Notes: generated by a model from the sequence alone, not told the origin. DNA of 64,000 bases from Zavarzinia marina (GCF_021568905.1 NZ_JAKGSB010000004.1:372001-436000), one strand, 5' to 3'; counted from the stretch's first letter, positions 36,534-45,393 are shown. Made by a program: numbers and translations.

Positions 36534-36595
36534 GGGAGGCCAGATCCGGGAGGCCAGATCCGGGAGGCCAGATCCGGGAGGCCAGATCCGGGAGG
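36534..36595. repeat. 14-bp tandem repeat, about 4.4 copies
   Basis: GGGAGGCCAGATCC is repeated four times without error (36534-36547, 36548-36561, 36562-36575, 36576-36589) and then starts again with GGGAGG. It lies between the alkylsulfatase start and the stop of the winged-helix gene. It is too short-period and lacks spacers, so it is not a CRISPR array. It may be a slippage-prone stretch in the sulfatase promoter region. Confidence 0.95.
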
Positions 36596-36600
36596 GGGTC

Positions 36601-37011
36601 TCAGGTCGGATCGTCGGACAGCAGGGAGCGGATGGCGAAGGCGGTGCGCTGGCGCGCGGCGACACTGTCCCTGAAATAGGCGGCGCCGGCGTGATAGCGC
36701 CCGGCCTCGTCCTGGACCAGATAGCCCCGGTTCAGCAAGGTGCCGATCTTGCGCCGCAGGGTCTCGCGCGGGATGCCGGTCAGGCGCGAGAGGCGCAGCA
36801 AGGGCATGCCCGACGCATCACCGTCCAGCAGTTGCCGGACGAGAAGGCGCATCACGGCGCCCTGTTCGTCGCCGCCATGCAGGCGCTGACGCTCTACGGC
36901 GATGACGTCGAGAAGGTCGAGCAGACGCCGCACGTCCTCGATGCCCTGGGCGTCGAGGCCCGGAACCTCGACCGGGAAAACCGCATCGCCGGTCTTCCGC
37001 GAGCTGGTCAT
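36601..37011 (-). CDS. Winged-helix DNA-binding-like protein of unknown function
   Basis: A 136-residue protein. The middle contains a helix-turn-helix-like run, LLRLSRLTGIPRETLRRKIG, followed by LLNRGYLVQDEAGRYHAG, which has the shape of a MarR/IclR wing. A long helix with GIEDVRRLLDLLDVIAVERQ precedes it. I do not recognise the family. It begins 13 bases after the pleD stop on the same strand and is probably co-transcribed with pleD. A regulator of cell-type or signalling genes is possible; this is inference. Confidence 0.65.
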   Translation of the reverse strand: MTSSRKTGDAVFPVEVPGLDAQGIEDVRRLLDLLDVIAVERQRLHGGDEQGAVMRLLVRQLLDGDASGMPLLRLSRLTGIPRETLRRKIGTLLNRGYLVQDEAGRYHAGAAYFRDSVAARQRTAFAIRSLLSDDPT

Positions 37012-37024
37012 GGGGCGACGCCCG

Positions 37025-38392
37025 TCATGTCATGGTGACCCGGTTGCGCCCCTCCGCCTTCGAGCGGTAGAGCGCCTCGTCGGCCCGCCGGATGACCTCC
37101 CCGGGGCGCTCGCCCTCGGCGATCTGGGCGACGCCCGCGGAGACCGTGACCGAAATTTCCCGCCCGTCGCCGATGTGGAAGGGCTCCTGCGCCGTCACGC
37201 GCACCAGGCGATCCGCGATCATGCGTGCCTCGTCGGCCATGGTCTCGGGCATGACGACGATGAATTCCTCGCCGCCGTAGCGCGCCGCCAGATCGACGCC
37301 GCGCACGTTCATCCGGATGCGATGGGCGAACTGCTTCAGCACGGCATCGCCGGCGGCATGGCCATAGGTGTCGTTGATCGACTTGAAGTGATCGAGGTCG
37401 AGCAGCATGAGGACGGTGCTGCGACGCTCGCCGCCCCGGTCCTGATCCATGCGCGCCGACAGATGGTTCTCGAGATAACGCCGGTTGTAGAGCCCGGTCA
37501 GCGGGTCGATCAGCGCCATTTCGGCGGTCTTCTGCATGGTCGCGCGCAAGCGGTCCTGATAGATCTTGCGGCGCAGCTGGGAATTCACCCGCGCCTGCAG
37601 TTCCGCCTTGTCGATCGGCTTCGTGACATAGTCGTTCACACCGAGATCGAGGGCGCGCAACAGCGAGCGGTCGTCGCCGCCCTTCGACAGAACCAGCACC
37701 GGCACCTGTCGCAGCCGTTCGGAGGCGCGCAGAAAGGCGCAGAGGCGCAGCCCCTGCTGACCCGGCAGGGCCAGGCTGACGACGACCAGATCCCAATCCG
37801 CCTCGGTGACCGCCTGACGGGCCGCCGCCTCGTCGCCGACGACGCGCAGCCCCGAATGGTTCGACAGGATCGGCTTGAGCGCGTCGACGGAGGCCGGGTC
37901 ATCCTCGACCACCAGGATCGGGGCACCGGCGATCGCCGCCGCGTCCCGCGCCTGATCGGACAGCGAGACGAGGCCGAGGGACAGACCCGTCACCTCGCGC
38001 AGGCGCAATTCGTCGAACATGGTCTTCAGCCGCACGAGATTGCGCACGCGGGCGAAGAGCGCGACGTCGTTCGTCGGCTTGGTCAGGAAATCGTCGGCGC
38101 CGGCCTTGAGCCCGGCGATCCGGTCCGACGGGTGGTCGAGGCCGGTGATCATCACCACCGGAATGTGACTGGTCAGAGGGTCGGCCTTGAGACGGCGGCA
38201 GACCTCGAAGCCGTCGATGTCCGGCATCATGACGTCGAGCAGGATGATGTCGGGATTTTCGGTCCGGGCCTTTTCCAGGGCTTCCTGTCCGCTGCCGGCC
38301 AGGGCGACTTCGAAGAATTCCGCGACGAGCTTGGCCTCGAGCACTTTCCGGATGACATGGACGTCGTCGACCACGAGTACTTTGGCTGTCAT
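37025..38392 (-). CDS. pleD: Diguanylate cyclase response regulator PleD
   Basis: A 455-residue regulator with REC-REC-GGDEF architecture. The first receiver has the acidic pair VLVVDD, phospho-acceptor IILLDVMMPDIDGFE and conserved Lys in FLTKPT. The second receiver (from PILVVEDD) lacks the usual aspartate at its acceptor strand (VVVSLALPGQQG), as in adaptor REC domains. The cyclase domain has RYGGEEF and the product-inhibition site RxxD (RGVD) just before it. It makes cyclic di-GMP on phosphorylation of REC1, as in Caulobacter cell-pole development. The ATG at 38392 matches the family; divK is not next to it here. Confidence 0.93.
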   Translation of the reverse strand: MTAKVLVVDDVHVIRKVLEAKLVAEFFEVALAGSGQEALEKARTENPDIILLDVMMPDIDGFEVCRRLKADPLTSHIPVVMITGLDHPSDRIAGLKAGADDFLTKPTNDVALFARVRNLVRLKTMFDELRLREVTGLSLGLVSLSDQARDAAAIAGAPILVVEDDPASVDALKPILSNHSGLRVVGDEAAARQAVTEADWDLVVVSLALPGQQGLRLCAFLRASERLRQVPVLVLSKGGDDRSLLRALDLGVNDYVTKPIDKAELQARVNSQLRRKIYQDRLRATMQKTAEMALIDPLTGLYNRRYLENHLSARMDQDRGGERRSTVLMLLDLDHFKSINDTYGHAAGDAVLKQFAHRIRMNVRGVDLAARYGGEEFIVVMPETMADEARMIADRLVRVTAQEPFHIGDGREISVTVSAGVAQIAEGERPGEVIRRADEALYRSKAEGRNRVTMT

Positions 38393-38617
38393 CCCCGCCC
38401 CGTAGGCTGCCCAGCCGAGCCGGGCCATTCGAAGAAACGCGACACCGAACACGCGCTCCTAAAACTCGGCGTTGACCCGGGGGCCGGCCGCCCATCATGT
38501 TGACACCGACATCCCGCTTTCGGGACCATCCGTCACCCCTCCGCAGGGCTCCATAGCACTACAATGAATCCGCCGTGAAGCGAAGTCCGATCAGGGGTGT
38601 AAAAGAGGTAAATGGCC

Positions 38618-38905
38618 ATGAAAACAGACCGGGCGGAAACCATCGCCCTGCTTGCTCTTGCCCATATCGCGGGTGACGAGGACCTGCTGCATCGCTTCAT
38701 GGCGGACTCGGGCATGGATTCAACCGAGCTGCGAATTTCAGCCGCCGATCCCGCGCAATTGGGCGGGATTCTGGACTTCATCCTGGGCGACGAGGCGCGC
38801 GTGCTGGATTTCGCCGCCGCCGCCGGTCTCGACCCGGAAGAGCCGATGCGGGCCCGCCTGACCCTGTCGGGCGCCTATGTCGAAGGGCGCGGGACGATCC
38901 AATGA
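38618..38905 (+). CDS. DUF3572 family protein
   Basis: A 95-residue acidic helical protein. TIALLALAHIAGDEDLLHRFMADSG and GILDFILGDEARVLDFAAAAGLDPE are the DUF3572 pattern, restricted to alphaproteobacteria. Its function is unknown. The second ATG (38618) has AGAGG at nine bases; the ATG at 38612 is too close to it. In many relatives this gene stands upstream of divK-pleD; here it is divergent from pleD across 225 bases and no divK is present. The next gene overlaps it by ATGA. Confidence 0.85.
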   Translation: MKTDRAETIALLALAHIAGDEDLLHRFMADSGMDSTELRISAADPAQLGGILDFILGDEARVLDFAAAAGLDPEEPMRARLTLSGAYVEGRGTIQ

Positions 38906-39582
38906 GCAGCGAGACGCCGCGCATCCACGACGCCGTCATGCCCCAGCTCGACGCGCTCGAGCTTCTGGAGGGCCGGCCCCTGGTCATCACCGACGCGGAC
39001 GAGGTGCTGTTCCTCTTCGTCCAGGGTTTCGAGGCCTATCTCGAGGACAACGGCTTCTATCTCGATCTGTCGTCCTTCGCCCTGGTCGGCAACATCCGCC
39101 GCGCCGACACCGAGGACATGGCCCCGGTCGAAGAGGCGAAGGCCCTTCTCGACGGCTTCTTCCGCGAACGCACCGAGACCATGACCCCGGTGCCCGGCGC
39201 CGCCGAAGCCCTGGCCGCCCTGGCCGAGCGGGCCCAGGTGGTGGTCCTCTCGAACCTGCCGGATTCGTCGCGCGGGGCGCGGGAGAAGGCGCTGGCGCTG
39301 GCCGGCATGCCCTATCCGATCGTCGCCAATACCGGCCTGAAGGGTCCGGCCGTGCGCCACATGGCGGACCGCGTGCGCGCGCCCGTGTTCTTCCTGGACG
39401 ACATTCCCCACAATCACACCTCTGTCGCCCAGGCGGCGCCCGACGTGCAGCGCGTCCATTTCATCGCCGATCCGCGCCTGGCGCGGCTGATCGGCCCGGC
39501 CGAGCATTGCCACCACCGGGTCGACGACTGGGCGGAAGTGCGGCGCCTGATCGAACGGGAACTGGCCGACATCGGGTGGTGA
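38902..39582 (+). CDS. HAD-superfamily phosphatase-like protein
   Basis: A 226-residue HAD-like protein. Motif I is VITDADEVLF (the nucleophile and general acid Asp pair), motif II VVVLSNLPD, motif III the lysine in GLKGPA and motif IV VFFLDDIPHN. All catalytic positions are kept, so it may be an active phosphatase. There is an insertion after motif I rather like a C1 cap. It is translated from an ATG overlapping the DUF3572 stop, and the ROK kinase starts two bases after its own stop, so the three genes form one unit. Confidence 0.82.
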   Translation: MSSETPRIHDAVMPQLDALELLEGRPLVITDADEVLFLFVQGFEAYLEDNGFYLDLSSFALVGNIRRADTEDMAPVEEAKALLDGFFRERTETMTPVPGAAEALAALAERAQVVVLSNLPDSSRGAREKALALAGMPYPIVANTGLKGPAVRHMADRVRAPVFFLDDIPHNHTSVAQAAPDVQRVHFIADPRLARLIGPAEHCHHRVDDWAEVRRLIERELADIGW

Positions 39583-39583
39583 G

Positions 39584-40492
39584 ATGAGCGGCTTTCGTCA
39601 CGGTGTCGACCTCGGCGGCACCAAGACCGAGATCGTCACCCTGGACGACGGCGGCCGCGAAGTGTTCCGGCGCCGCGTGCCGACGGCGCGCGGCGACTAT
39701 CGTGCCCTCGTTCACGCCATCGCCGGTCTGGTCGCGGCGGCGGACGAAGCCGTCGGGGCCGCCGGCCATGTCGGCGTCGGCATTCCGGGCGCGATCTCGC
39801 CCGCGACCGGCCTGGTGAAGAATGCCAATACCACGGAACTGATCGGGGAAGACCTGCGCGGCGACCTGGCGACGGTCCTGGGCCGGCCCGTCCGTCTCGC
39901 CAATGACGCCGATTGTTTCACCCTGTCGGAGGCGACGGACGGCGCCGGCGCCGGCTTTCGCACGGTCTTCGGCGTCATTCTCGGCACCGGCGTCGGCGGC
40001 GGCATCGCCGTCGATGGGCGCCTGCTGTCCGGGCCCAACGCGATCGCCGGGGAATGGGGCCACAATCCCCTGCCCTGGCCGGCCGACGACGAACGCCCCG
40101 GCCCCGCCTGCTATTGCGGCAAGCACGGCTGCATCGAGACTTTCCTTTCGGGGCCCGGCTTCCGTCTCGATCATCGCGGGCGGACCGGCGCCGACATGAC
40201 CACGCGGGAGATCGTGACGGCGGCCGAGGGCGGGGAACCGGCGGCGCGGGAAAGTCTGTCGCGATACGCCGCGCGTCTCGCCCGGTCGCTGGCGACGGTG
40301 GTCAACGTACTGGACCCGGACGTGATCGTGCTGGGCGGCGGCATGTCCAACATCGATGCGATCCATGACGCCGTGCCGGCGCGGATCGGCCGCCACGTCT
40401 TCTCCGACCGATGCGACACGCCGATCCGGCGCGCGCGTTTCGGCGATTCGTCTGGTGTCCGCGGTGCCGCCTGGCTGTGGCCCTCGACCTGA
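39584..40492 (+). CDS. ROK-family sugar kinase (fructokinase-like)
   Basis: A 302-residue ROK kinase. The phosphate motif is GVDLGGTKTEIV at the N-terminus, LANDADCFTLSEA holds the catalytic Asp, and GVILGTGVGGGI the second phosphate loop. The zinc site reads CYCGKHGCIETFLSGPG, and EWGHNPLPWP precedes it, as in Mak/fructokinase and NagK. Probable substrate: fructose or N-acetylhexosamine. It follows the HAD phosphatase gene directly. It converges with eipB, nine bases between stops. Confidence 0.9.
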   Translation: MSGFRHGVDLGGTKTEIVTLDDGGREVFRRRVPTARGDYRALVHAIAGLVAAADEAVGAAGHVGVGIPGAISPATGLVKNANTTELIGEDLRGDLATVLGRPVRLANDADCFTLSEATDGAGAGFRTVFGVILGTGVGGGIAVDGRLLSGPNAIAGEWGHNPLPWPADDERPGPACYCGKHGCIETFLSGPGFRLDHRGRTGADMTTREIVTAAEGGEPAARESLSRYAARLARSLATVVNVLDPDVIVLGGGMSNIDAIHDAVPARIGRHVFSDRCDTPIRRARFGDSSGVRGAAWLWPST

Positions 40493-40501
40493 GCCGAAGC
40501 C

Positions 40502-41551
40502 TCAGCAATCGGGGCGGGGCATGGCCTCGATCCGGGTCAGCAGGGCGTCGATCGAGAAGTCGCCGTAGGCCATCTCCATGTCGCCCGAGACGCCGTTGTC
40601 GTAGAGGCGGAAACCGACCTCATACTCCGGCAGTTCCTCGTTGTCGTCGATGCCGAAGAAGGCGAGGCGCACGGGCCAGGACGGTCTGCCGCGCAGCATC
40701 TCGCCCGCCTTGCCCTCCGCGAGGCGCGGCGGATCGGCGACGGCGGAACCGCCGATGACGCCGACCACGTGACTGGCGATGGTGTCGTCCGATCCGTCGA
40801 ACAGGGTGCGGGTCACGAAACGCTCGTCGTTCCGCGCCGCGCGCAGCAGGTCGACCGTATGCATGGTCGGGAAGACGGTGCCGGGGATCAGGTTCGCCGT
40901 CGTCTCCTCCGGCCTGGTGTAACGCACCACGCCACCGCCGTCCTTCAGTTCGGCGGTGCCTTCATAGGCTTCATCCTCCTCGCCGTTGACACTGTGGCGG
41001 GTCGAGAAGCGAAAGCGCTTGCCGTCCATGGATTCCCAGTTCACGACCCGGAAATCGGTGGTCGAATAGGAACCTTCGCCATCGCCGAGACGCATGCGCA
41101 ACTGCTGGGTCAGGGTGTAGCCGTCGCAGACGTCGGCGAATTCGATCACCATGCGCCCCTCGGCCACGGCGACGCCGGAACCCGGCCGATTGCGCCCGAG
41201 GACGAGATCATAGACGGCGCGATGGCCGGCAAGGCGGATGTCGGTCGCGGGTTCGGGCGCGGCCTCCGCGGCCGGCGGCGATTCGGGCGCCGGCTTCGGC
41301 GCCACGGCGGCGGCCGGCACCTCGTTCACCGCGACATCGGATTCCGCCGGCTCGTCGACGGCTCCTGCGGCCGCCGTTCCGTCCGACGGGGGCGTGCCGG
41401 ACTCGGGCACGGTTTCGACGAGAGCCGGCACCTCCCCGCCCGCGGCGGCGTCGACGGCGGCGGCATCCTCGCCGCCCCCGAAGAATGCCCATCGTGCCAG
41501 GAAGAAAATCGCGACCAGAGCGGTCGTCAGGACCAGTGCCCGCCGTAACAT
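40502..41551 (-). CDS. eipB: Cell-envelope integrity protein EipB (DUF1849)
   Basis: A 349-residue protein. A hydrophobic N-terminal anchor (RALVLTTALVAIFFLARWAFF) is followed by a long Ala/Pro/Glu linker (to about residue 105) and the DUF1849 beta-barrel domain: HRAVYDLVLGRNRPGSGV, GRMVIEFADVCDGYTLTQ, and the C-terminal FRLYDNGVSGDMEMAYGDF. EipB is a periplasmic protein needed for envelope integrity in Brucella and is found across alphaproteobacteria. The linker is longer than I expect for the family. The GGAGG site stands about nine bases before the ATG. Confidence 0.85.
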   Translation of the reverse strand: MLRRALVLTTALVAIFFLARWAFFGGGEDAAAVDAAAGGEVPALVETVPESGTPPSDGTAAAGAVDEPAESDVAVNEVPAAAVAPKPAPESPPAAEAAPEPATDIRLAGHRAVYDLVLGRNRPGSGVAVAEGRMVIEFADVCDGYTLTQQLRMRLGDGEGSYSTTDFRVVNWESMDGKRFRFSTRHSVNGEEDEAYEGTAELKDGGGVVRYTRPEETTANLIPGTVFPTMHTVDLLRAARNDERFVTRTLFDGSDDTIASHVVGVIGGSAVADPPRLAEGKAGEMLRGRPSWPVRLAFFGIDDNEELPEYEVGFRLYDNGVSGDMEMAYGDFSIDALLTRIEAMPRPDC

Positions 41552-41674
41552 CGGCTCGTTACCTCCCACCCGAATCGGGTGTCCTGCAAATATGACATGC
41601 TTCATGCCACGACAAGAATGCGGCCACAGTTGGACTTGCTCTCGCATCCGCACTGTTGCCAGACTGCCACCACC

Positions 41675-42643
41675 ATGTCCCGTTCCGCCACCGTTCTGAT
41701 CGCCCGCCCCCTGCCCGCCGCCTGCGAGGCGCGGCTGGATGCACTGTTCTCGACGCGGCGCCCGCCCGGTGACGGACCCCATCCCCTGCCCGAACTGCTG
41801 GCCCGGGCGGAAGGCTGCGACGGCCTTCTGGTCACCCTGACCGAAAAGCTGGACCGCGCCGCCCTCGCCGCCCTGCCGGCGGGTGTCCGCGTCATCGCCA
41901 CCATGTCCGTCGGCTTCGATCACATCGACGTGGAAGCCGCGCGGACGCGCGGCATCGCCGTGACCAATACCCCCGGCGTCCTGACCGAGGCGACGGCGGA
42001 TCTCACCCTTCTCCTGATGCTGGGCGCCGCCCGCCGGGCGAAGGAGGCGGCGGCCCTGATCGCCGAGGACCGCTGGGGCCCCTGGTCGCCCACCGGGCTG
42101 CTCGGCCTCGATCTCGGCGGGCGCCGGCTCGGCATTCTCGGTCTCGGGCGGATCGGGGCGGCGGTGGCGCGGCGGGCGCGCGCCTTCGGCATGGAGATCC
42201 ACTACCACGGCCGCCGAAGGGCCCCGCCCGAGATCGAGGCCGATGCCCGCTATCACCCGCGGCTCGAGGATCTGCTGGCGGTTTCCGACGTCCTGAGCCT
42301 GAACGCCGCCTCGACCGATGCGACGCGCGGCATCATCAACGCCCGGACCCTGGCCCTGCTGCCAAAAGGCGCGATCCTGGTCAACAGCGCGCGCGGCGAC
42401 CTGGTCGACGACGATGCCCTGATCGAGGCCCTGCAAGGCGGCCGCCTGTTCGCCGCCGGGCTCGACGTGTTCAGGGGCGAGCCCCGGATCGACGCGCGTT
42501 ACCGCGAGCTGCCCAATGTCTATGCCCTGCCCCATATCGGCAGCGCCACCCTCGAGACGAGGACCGCCATGGGCATGTGCGCCATCGACAATCTGGACGC
42601 CGTCCTGAACCGGGACGGCATCGCCCTCAACCCCGTGACCTGA
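41675..42643 (+). CDS. D-isomer-specific 2-hydroxyacid dehydrogenase
   Basis: A 322-residue oxidoreductase of the glyoxylate/hydroxypyruvate reductase group. The NAD(P) loop is LGILGLGRIGAAVARRA, and the catalytic set is visible: Arg in NSARGDLVDD, Glu in FRGEP and His in LPHIGSAT. The ATG at 41675 is chosen; the frame extends 32 codons upstream through a sequence with no conserved residues. Its 3' end overlaps the convergent regulator gene by 17 bases. Confidence 0.88.
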   Translation: MSRSATVLIARPLPAACEARLDALFSTRRPPGDGPHPLPELLARAEGCDGLLVTLTEKLDRAALAALPAGVRVIATMSVGFDHIDVEAARTRGIAVTNTPGVLTEATADLTLLLMLGAARRAKEAAALIAEDRWGPWSPTGLLGLDLGGRRLGILGLGRIGAAVARRARAFGMEIHYHGRRRAPPEIEADARYHPRLEDLLAVSDVLSLNAASTDATRGIINARTLALLPKGAILVNSARGDLVDDDALIEALQGGRLFAAGLDVFRGEPRIDARYRELPNVYALPHIGSATLETRTAMGMCAIDNLDAVLNRDGIALNPVT

Positions 42644-44078
42644 GCGCGGGATCGGCCAGCGCCCTGGCGAGACGGGCGACCGCCGGCCCGATCGCCGCCG
42701 CCTCGACCGCCGCGAAGCCGAGTTGCAGCCCCGAAACGTCCCGCGTCTCCAGTGCCGTCCGGGACAGGGCGGGCGCGACGATGCCGGCACGAAGCGCCGC
42801 ACGCGCCGCCGCCGCGTCGTCCATCCCCGCCAGCCGGAACGCGAGCTGGATGCCGACCTCCGCCGGCAGCAGGCTGCCGTAATCCGACAGATCCCGTTCG
42901 CAAGCCGCGATCAGGGCGGCGCGGCGTTCGCGATAGAGACTGGAGAGGCGCCCGAGATGGGCGGCGAAATGCCCTTCCATCATGAAATCCGCCAGGGTCG
43001 CCTGCAACAGCAGGGGCGGCACCTGACCGGTATGGCGGATGGCGATCGCCGCCGGTTCGACCAGCATGGGCGGCAGCAGGGCATAGCCGATCCGCAGCGC
43101 CGGCGCGAAGGACTTGCCGAAGGTGCCGACATGGATCACACGCCCGCGCGGCGCGAGACCGTGCAGGGGCGCCAGCGGCGGCCCCTCGAAGCGGAATTCG
43201 CCGTCGTAATCATCCTCGATCACCCAGGCGTCCGCCGCCTCCGCCGCGCGCAGCAGTTCCAGCCGGCGCGGCAGGCTCATGGCGACGCCGGTCGGATATT
43301 GATGCGACGGCGTGACATAGACGAGGCGGGGCGACGGCGCCCGCGCAAGGCCGGCGGCGACCACGATCCCTTCGCCGTCCACGGGCACCGGCACGAGGTC
43401 GAGACCGGCGGCGGTGAAGGCGCCGCGCGCGCCGAGATAGCCCGGATCCTCGATCCAGACCTGCTCTCCCGCATCCGCCAGCAGCCGGGCGAGGAAGTCG
43501 AGCGCGCCCTGCGATCCGGTCGTCACCAGCACCCGTTCCGGCTCGATGGCGATGCCCCGGCTGGCGGCGACATGGCGCGCGATCGCCTCGCGCAGCGGCG
43601 GCCAGCCCGCCGCATGCTCGAAGCCGAGCAGGGCCCGGCTCGACTGGCGCAGGCGCCGCGCCATCAGCCGCGACCAGAGGGCGCCGGGAAAGACGTCGAG
43701 CGCGGGCAGGCCGGGCACGAAGGCGCCATCCGCCCGCCCGGCGCCCCGTTCGATACCGGCAAGCGCGGCCCCCCGGTCCGACAGGCGGCCGGCCGGCGCC
43801 ACCGGCGCGGGCCGCAGCAGGGCGGCATCCAGCGCCGCCACCCGCGTTCCGGCCGCGCCCCGCGCCACGACGAAGCCGTCCGCCGCCAGCCGTTCCAGGG
43901 CCGCCGTCACCGTATTGCGGCCGAGGCCGAGATCGGCGGCGAGCGCGCGGCTGGCCGGCAGGCGCTGGCCGGGGCGCAATCGTCCCTCCAGGATCGCCGC
44001 CCGCAGGCCTTCATAAAGTTGGGCGGCCAGCGGGCGGCCCCCGTCCCGGTCCAACCCGCGCGCGATTGCATCCAGCAT
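42627..44078 (-). CDS. MocR/PdxR-type transcriptional regulator with aminotransferase-like domain
   Basis: A 483-residue fusion. The N-terminal GntR winged helix (QLYEGLRAAILEGRLRPGQRLP, then LAADLGLGRNTVTAALERL) is joined to a type I aminotransferase-like domain with YVTPSHQYPTG, VIEDDYDGEF and the PLP lysine in HVGTFGKSFAPALRIGY. MocR proteins sense PLP or amino acids. It is divergent, across 78 bases, from a flavin-fold protein gene, the common pairing for PdxR-like proteins. The start at 44078 is the ATG before LDAIARGLDRDGG; a GGGG run lies upstream. Confidence 0.9.
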   Translation of the reverse strand: MLDAIARGLDRDGGRPLAAQLYEGLRAAILEGRLRPGQRLPASRALAADLGLGRNTVTAALERLAADGFVVARGAAGTRVAALDAALLRPAPVAPAGRLSDRGAALAGIERGAGRADGAFVPGLPALDVFPGALWSRLMARRLRQSSRALLGFEHAAGWPPLREAIARHVAASRGIAIEPERVLVTTGSQGALDFLARLLADAGEQVWIEDPGYLGARGAFTAAGLDLVPVPVDGEGIVVAAGLARAPSPRLVYVTPSHQYPTGVAMSLPRRLELLRAAEAADAWVIEDDYDGEFRFEGPPLAPLHGLAPRGRVIHVGTFGKSFAPALRIGYALLPPMLVEPAAIAIRHTGQVPPLLLQATLADFMMEGHFAAHLGRLSSLYRERRAALIAACERDLSDYGSLLPAEVGIQLAFRLAGMDDAAAARAALRAGIVAPALSRTALETRDVSGLQLGFAAVEAAAIGPAVARLARALADPALRSRG

Positions 44079-44156
44079 CTTGGCCCCATCCCATTCGGCA
44101 ACATGGCTCTTCCGGCAGGGCCAAGTTGGGCACAGATTGACGGCAGGAGGCAAGCC

Positions 44157-44765
44157 ATGACCCATAGCGAGACTTTTCCCGTCACCGAGAACACGCGCCT
44201 GCGGCGCCTGCCCAGGCGCGGGTCCTACGACCATGCCGCGGTCCATGCGATCCTGGACGAAGCCCTGGTCGCCCATGTCGGCTTCATCGGCAGCGCCGGC
44301 CAGCCCGTGGTGCTGCCGACCGCCTTCGCCCGGCGCGGCGATGTGGTGATCCTCCACGGTTCCGTGGTCGGGCGTCTGATGAAGACCCTGGCCGAGGGCG
44401 TGCCGCTGTGCCTGACCGTCACCCTGCTGGACGGTCTGGTGCTGGCGAAATCCGCCTTCCATCATTCGATGAATTATCGCTCGGTCACGGTCTTCGGGCA
44501 CGCCCGGCTGGTGACCGGCGCAAACGAGAAGGAAGCCGCCCTGCGCGCCCTGACCGAGCGCCTGACGCCCGGCCGCTGGGATGCGCTGCGTCCCGTCACC
44601 GCCAAGGAAGTGGCGGCGACCACGGTGCTGGAACTGCCGCTTCTTGAAGCGGTGGCCAAGACCCGCTCCGGCCCGCCGGTCGACGATGCCGAAGACCTGG
44701 ACTGGCCGGTCTTCGCCGGGGTCGTGCCGCTGTCCATGGTGGCCGGCGACGCGATCCCGGCGTGA
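44157..44765 (+). CDS. Pyridoxamine 5'-phosphate oxidase-like FMN-binding protein
   Basis: A 202-residue split-barrel protein. LRRLPRRGSYDHAAVHAILDEA and AHVGFIGSAGQPVVLPT begin the fold; ILHGSVVGRLMKTL, FHHSMNYRSVTVFGHA and RWDALRPVTAKEV are marks of the PPOX-like group often next to MocR genes. AGGAGG lies six bases before the ATG. The divergent MocR regulator probably controls it. It is not the classic PdxH; an FMN- or F420-type oxidoreductase or a heme-binding protein is possible. Confidence 0.85.
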   Translation: MTHSETFPVTENTRLRRLPRRGSYDHAAVHAILDEALVAHVGFIGSAGQPVVLPTAFARRGDVVILHGSVVGRLMKTLAEGVPLCLTVTLLDGLVLAKSAFHHSMNYRSVTVFGHARLVTGANEKEAALRALTERLTPGRWDALRPVTAKEVAATTVLELPLLEAVAKTRSGPPVDDAEDLDWPVFAGVVPLSMVAGDAIPA

Positions 44766-44771
44766 AATCCG

Positions 44772-44795
44772 CCGCCCCGGCCTCGGCCGGGGCGG
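44772..44795. terminator. GC-rich hairpin between convergent genes
   Basis: An 11-base perfect inverted repeat (44772-44782 with 44785-44795) stands between the convergent stops of the flavin-fold and HD-domain genes. It has no T-tract on either side, so termination in either direction is plausible but not shown. Confidence 0.45.
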
Positions 44796-44799
44796 GATC

Positions 44800-45393
44800 T
44801 CATTCGCCTTTCATGTAGATGCTGTTGCGCGGGCGCGAGATTACCCGCCGCACCATGGGCCGAAAGGCTTCCAGCGGCATGGATTCGAAATTCGGATCGA
44901 AACAGTTCTGGTCGAATTTCTCGCAGAATTCCGCCGTATATTCGAAGTTGGGATGGCCCCGGTACTTCTCCCGCATGTCCCGGTCGAGACCGAGGAAGTG
45001 GAAGAAATAGTACCCCTGGAAGATCCCGTGCTTCTCCACCATCCAGTGGTTCCGCTCCGAGACGAAGGGCTTGAGGACCGCCGCCGCGATGTCGGCGTGA
45101 TTGTAGCTGCCCAGGATGTCGCCCATGTCGTGGAACAGGGCGCAGACGACATATTCCTCGTCCCGGCCCGCCTGATGGGCGCGGGTCGCCGACTGCAGGC
45201 TGTGGGTCAGCCGGTCGACGGCGAAGCCGCCGACCTCATTGTCCAGCAACTTCAGATGATCGAGCAGGCGGTCGGCCTGCTGGGCCTGGAACGGCAGTTC
45301 GCAGGTGATGATCTTGGCCCAATCCTCCATCGTGCCGTCTTCCATGCTGTGGAAGCGGGCGGTGGGGATCTCGGTGCCGCCGTCATGTGGCAT
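44800..45393 (-). CDS. HD-domain protein (PhnZ/MIOX-like phosphohydrolase or oxygenase)
   Basis: A 197-residue protein. The HD core reads RLTHSLQSATRAHQAGRDEE then VVCALFHDMGDILGSYNHADI, giving H...HD plus downstream His; a further ENHWMVEKHGIFQGYYFFH run adds histidines. The spacing and the short length recall the PhnZ/TmpB group of di-iron HD oxygenases, but hydrolase activity cannot be excluded. It is encoded 18 bases after a class II aldolase gene on the same strand, and I infer one catabolic pathway. Confidence 0.75.
   Translation of the reverse strand: MPHDGGTEIPTARFHSMEDGTMEDWAKIITCELPFQAQQADRLLDHLKLLDNEVGGFAVDRLTHSLQSATRAHQAGRDEEYVVCALFHDMGDILGSYNHADIAAAVLKPFVSERNHWMVEKHGIFQGYYFFHFLGLDRDMREKYRGHPNFEYTAEFCEKFDQNCFDPNFESMPLEAFRPMVRRVISRPRNSIYMKGE

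Noticed and set aside
36534-36595. CRISPR-like repeated array
   Set aside because: The unit is 14 bp and directly tandem, with no unique spacers and no cas genes.
38502-38535. Promoter or CtrA site between pleD and the DUF3572 gene
   Set aside because: One TTGACA is present but neither a -10 nor a TTAA-N7-TTAA pair is seen.
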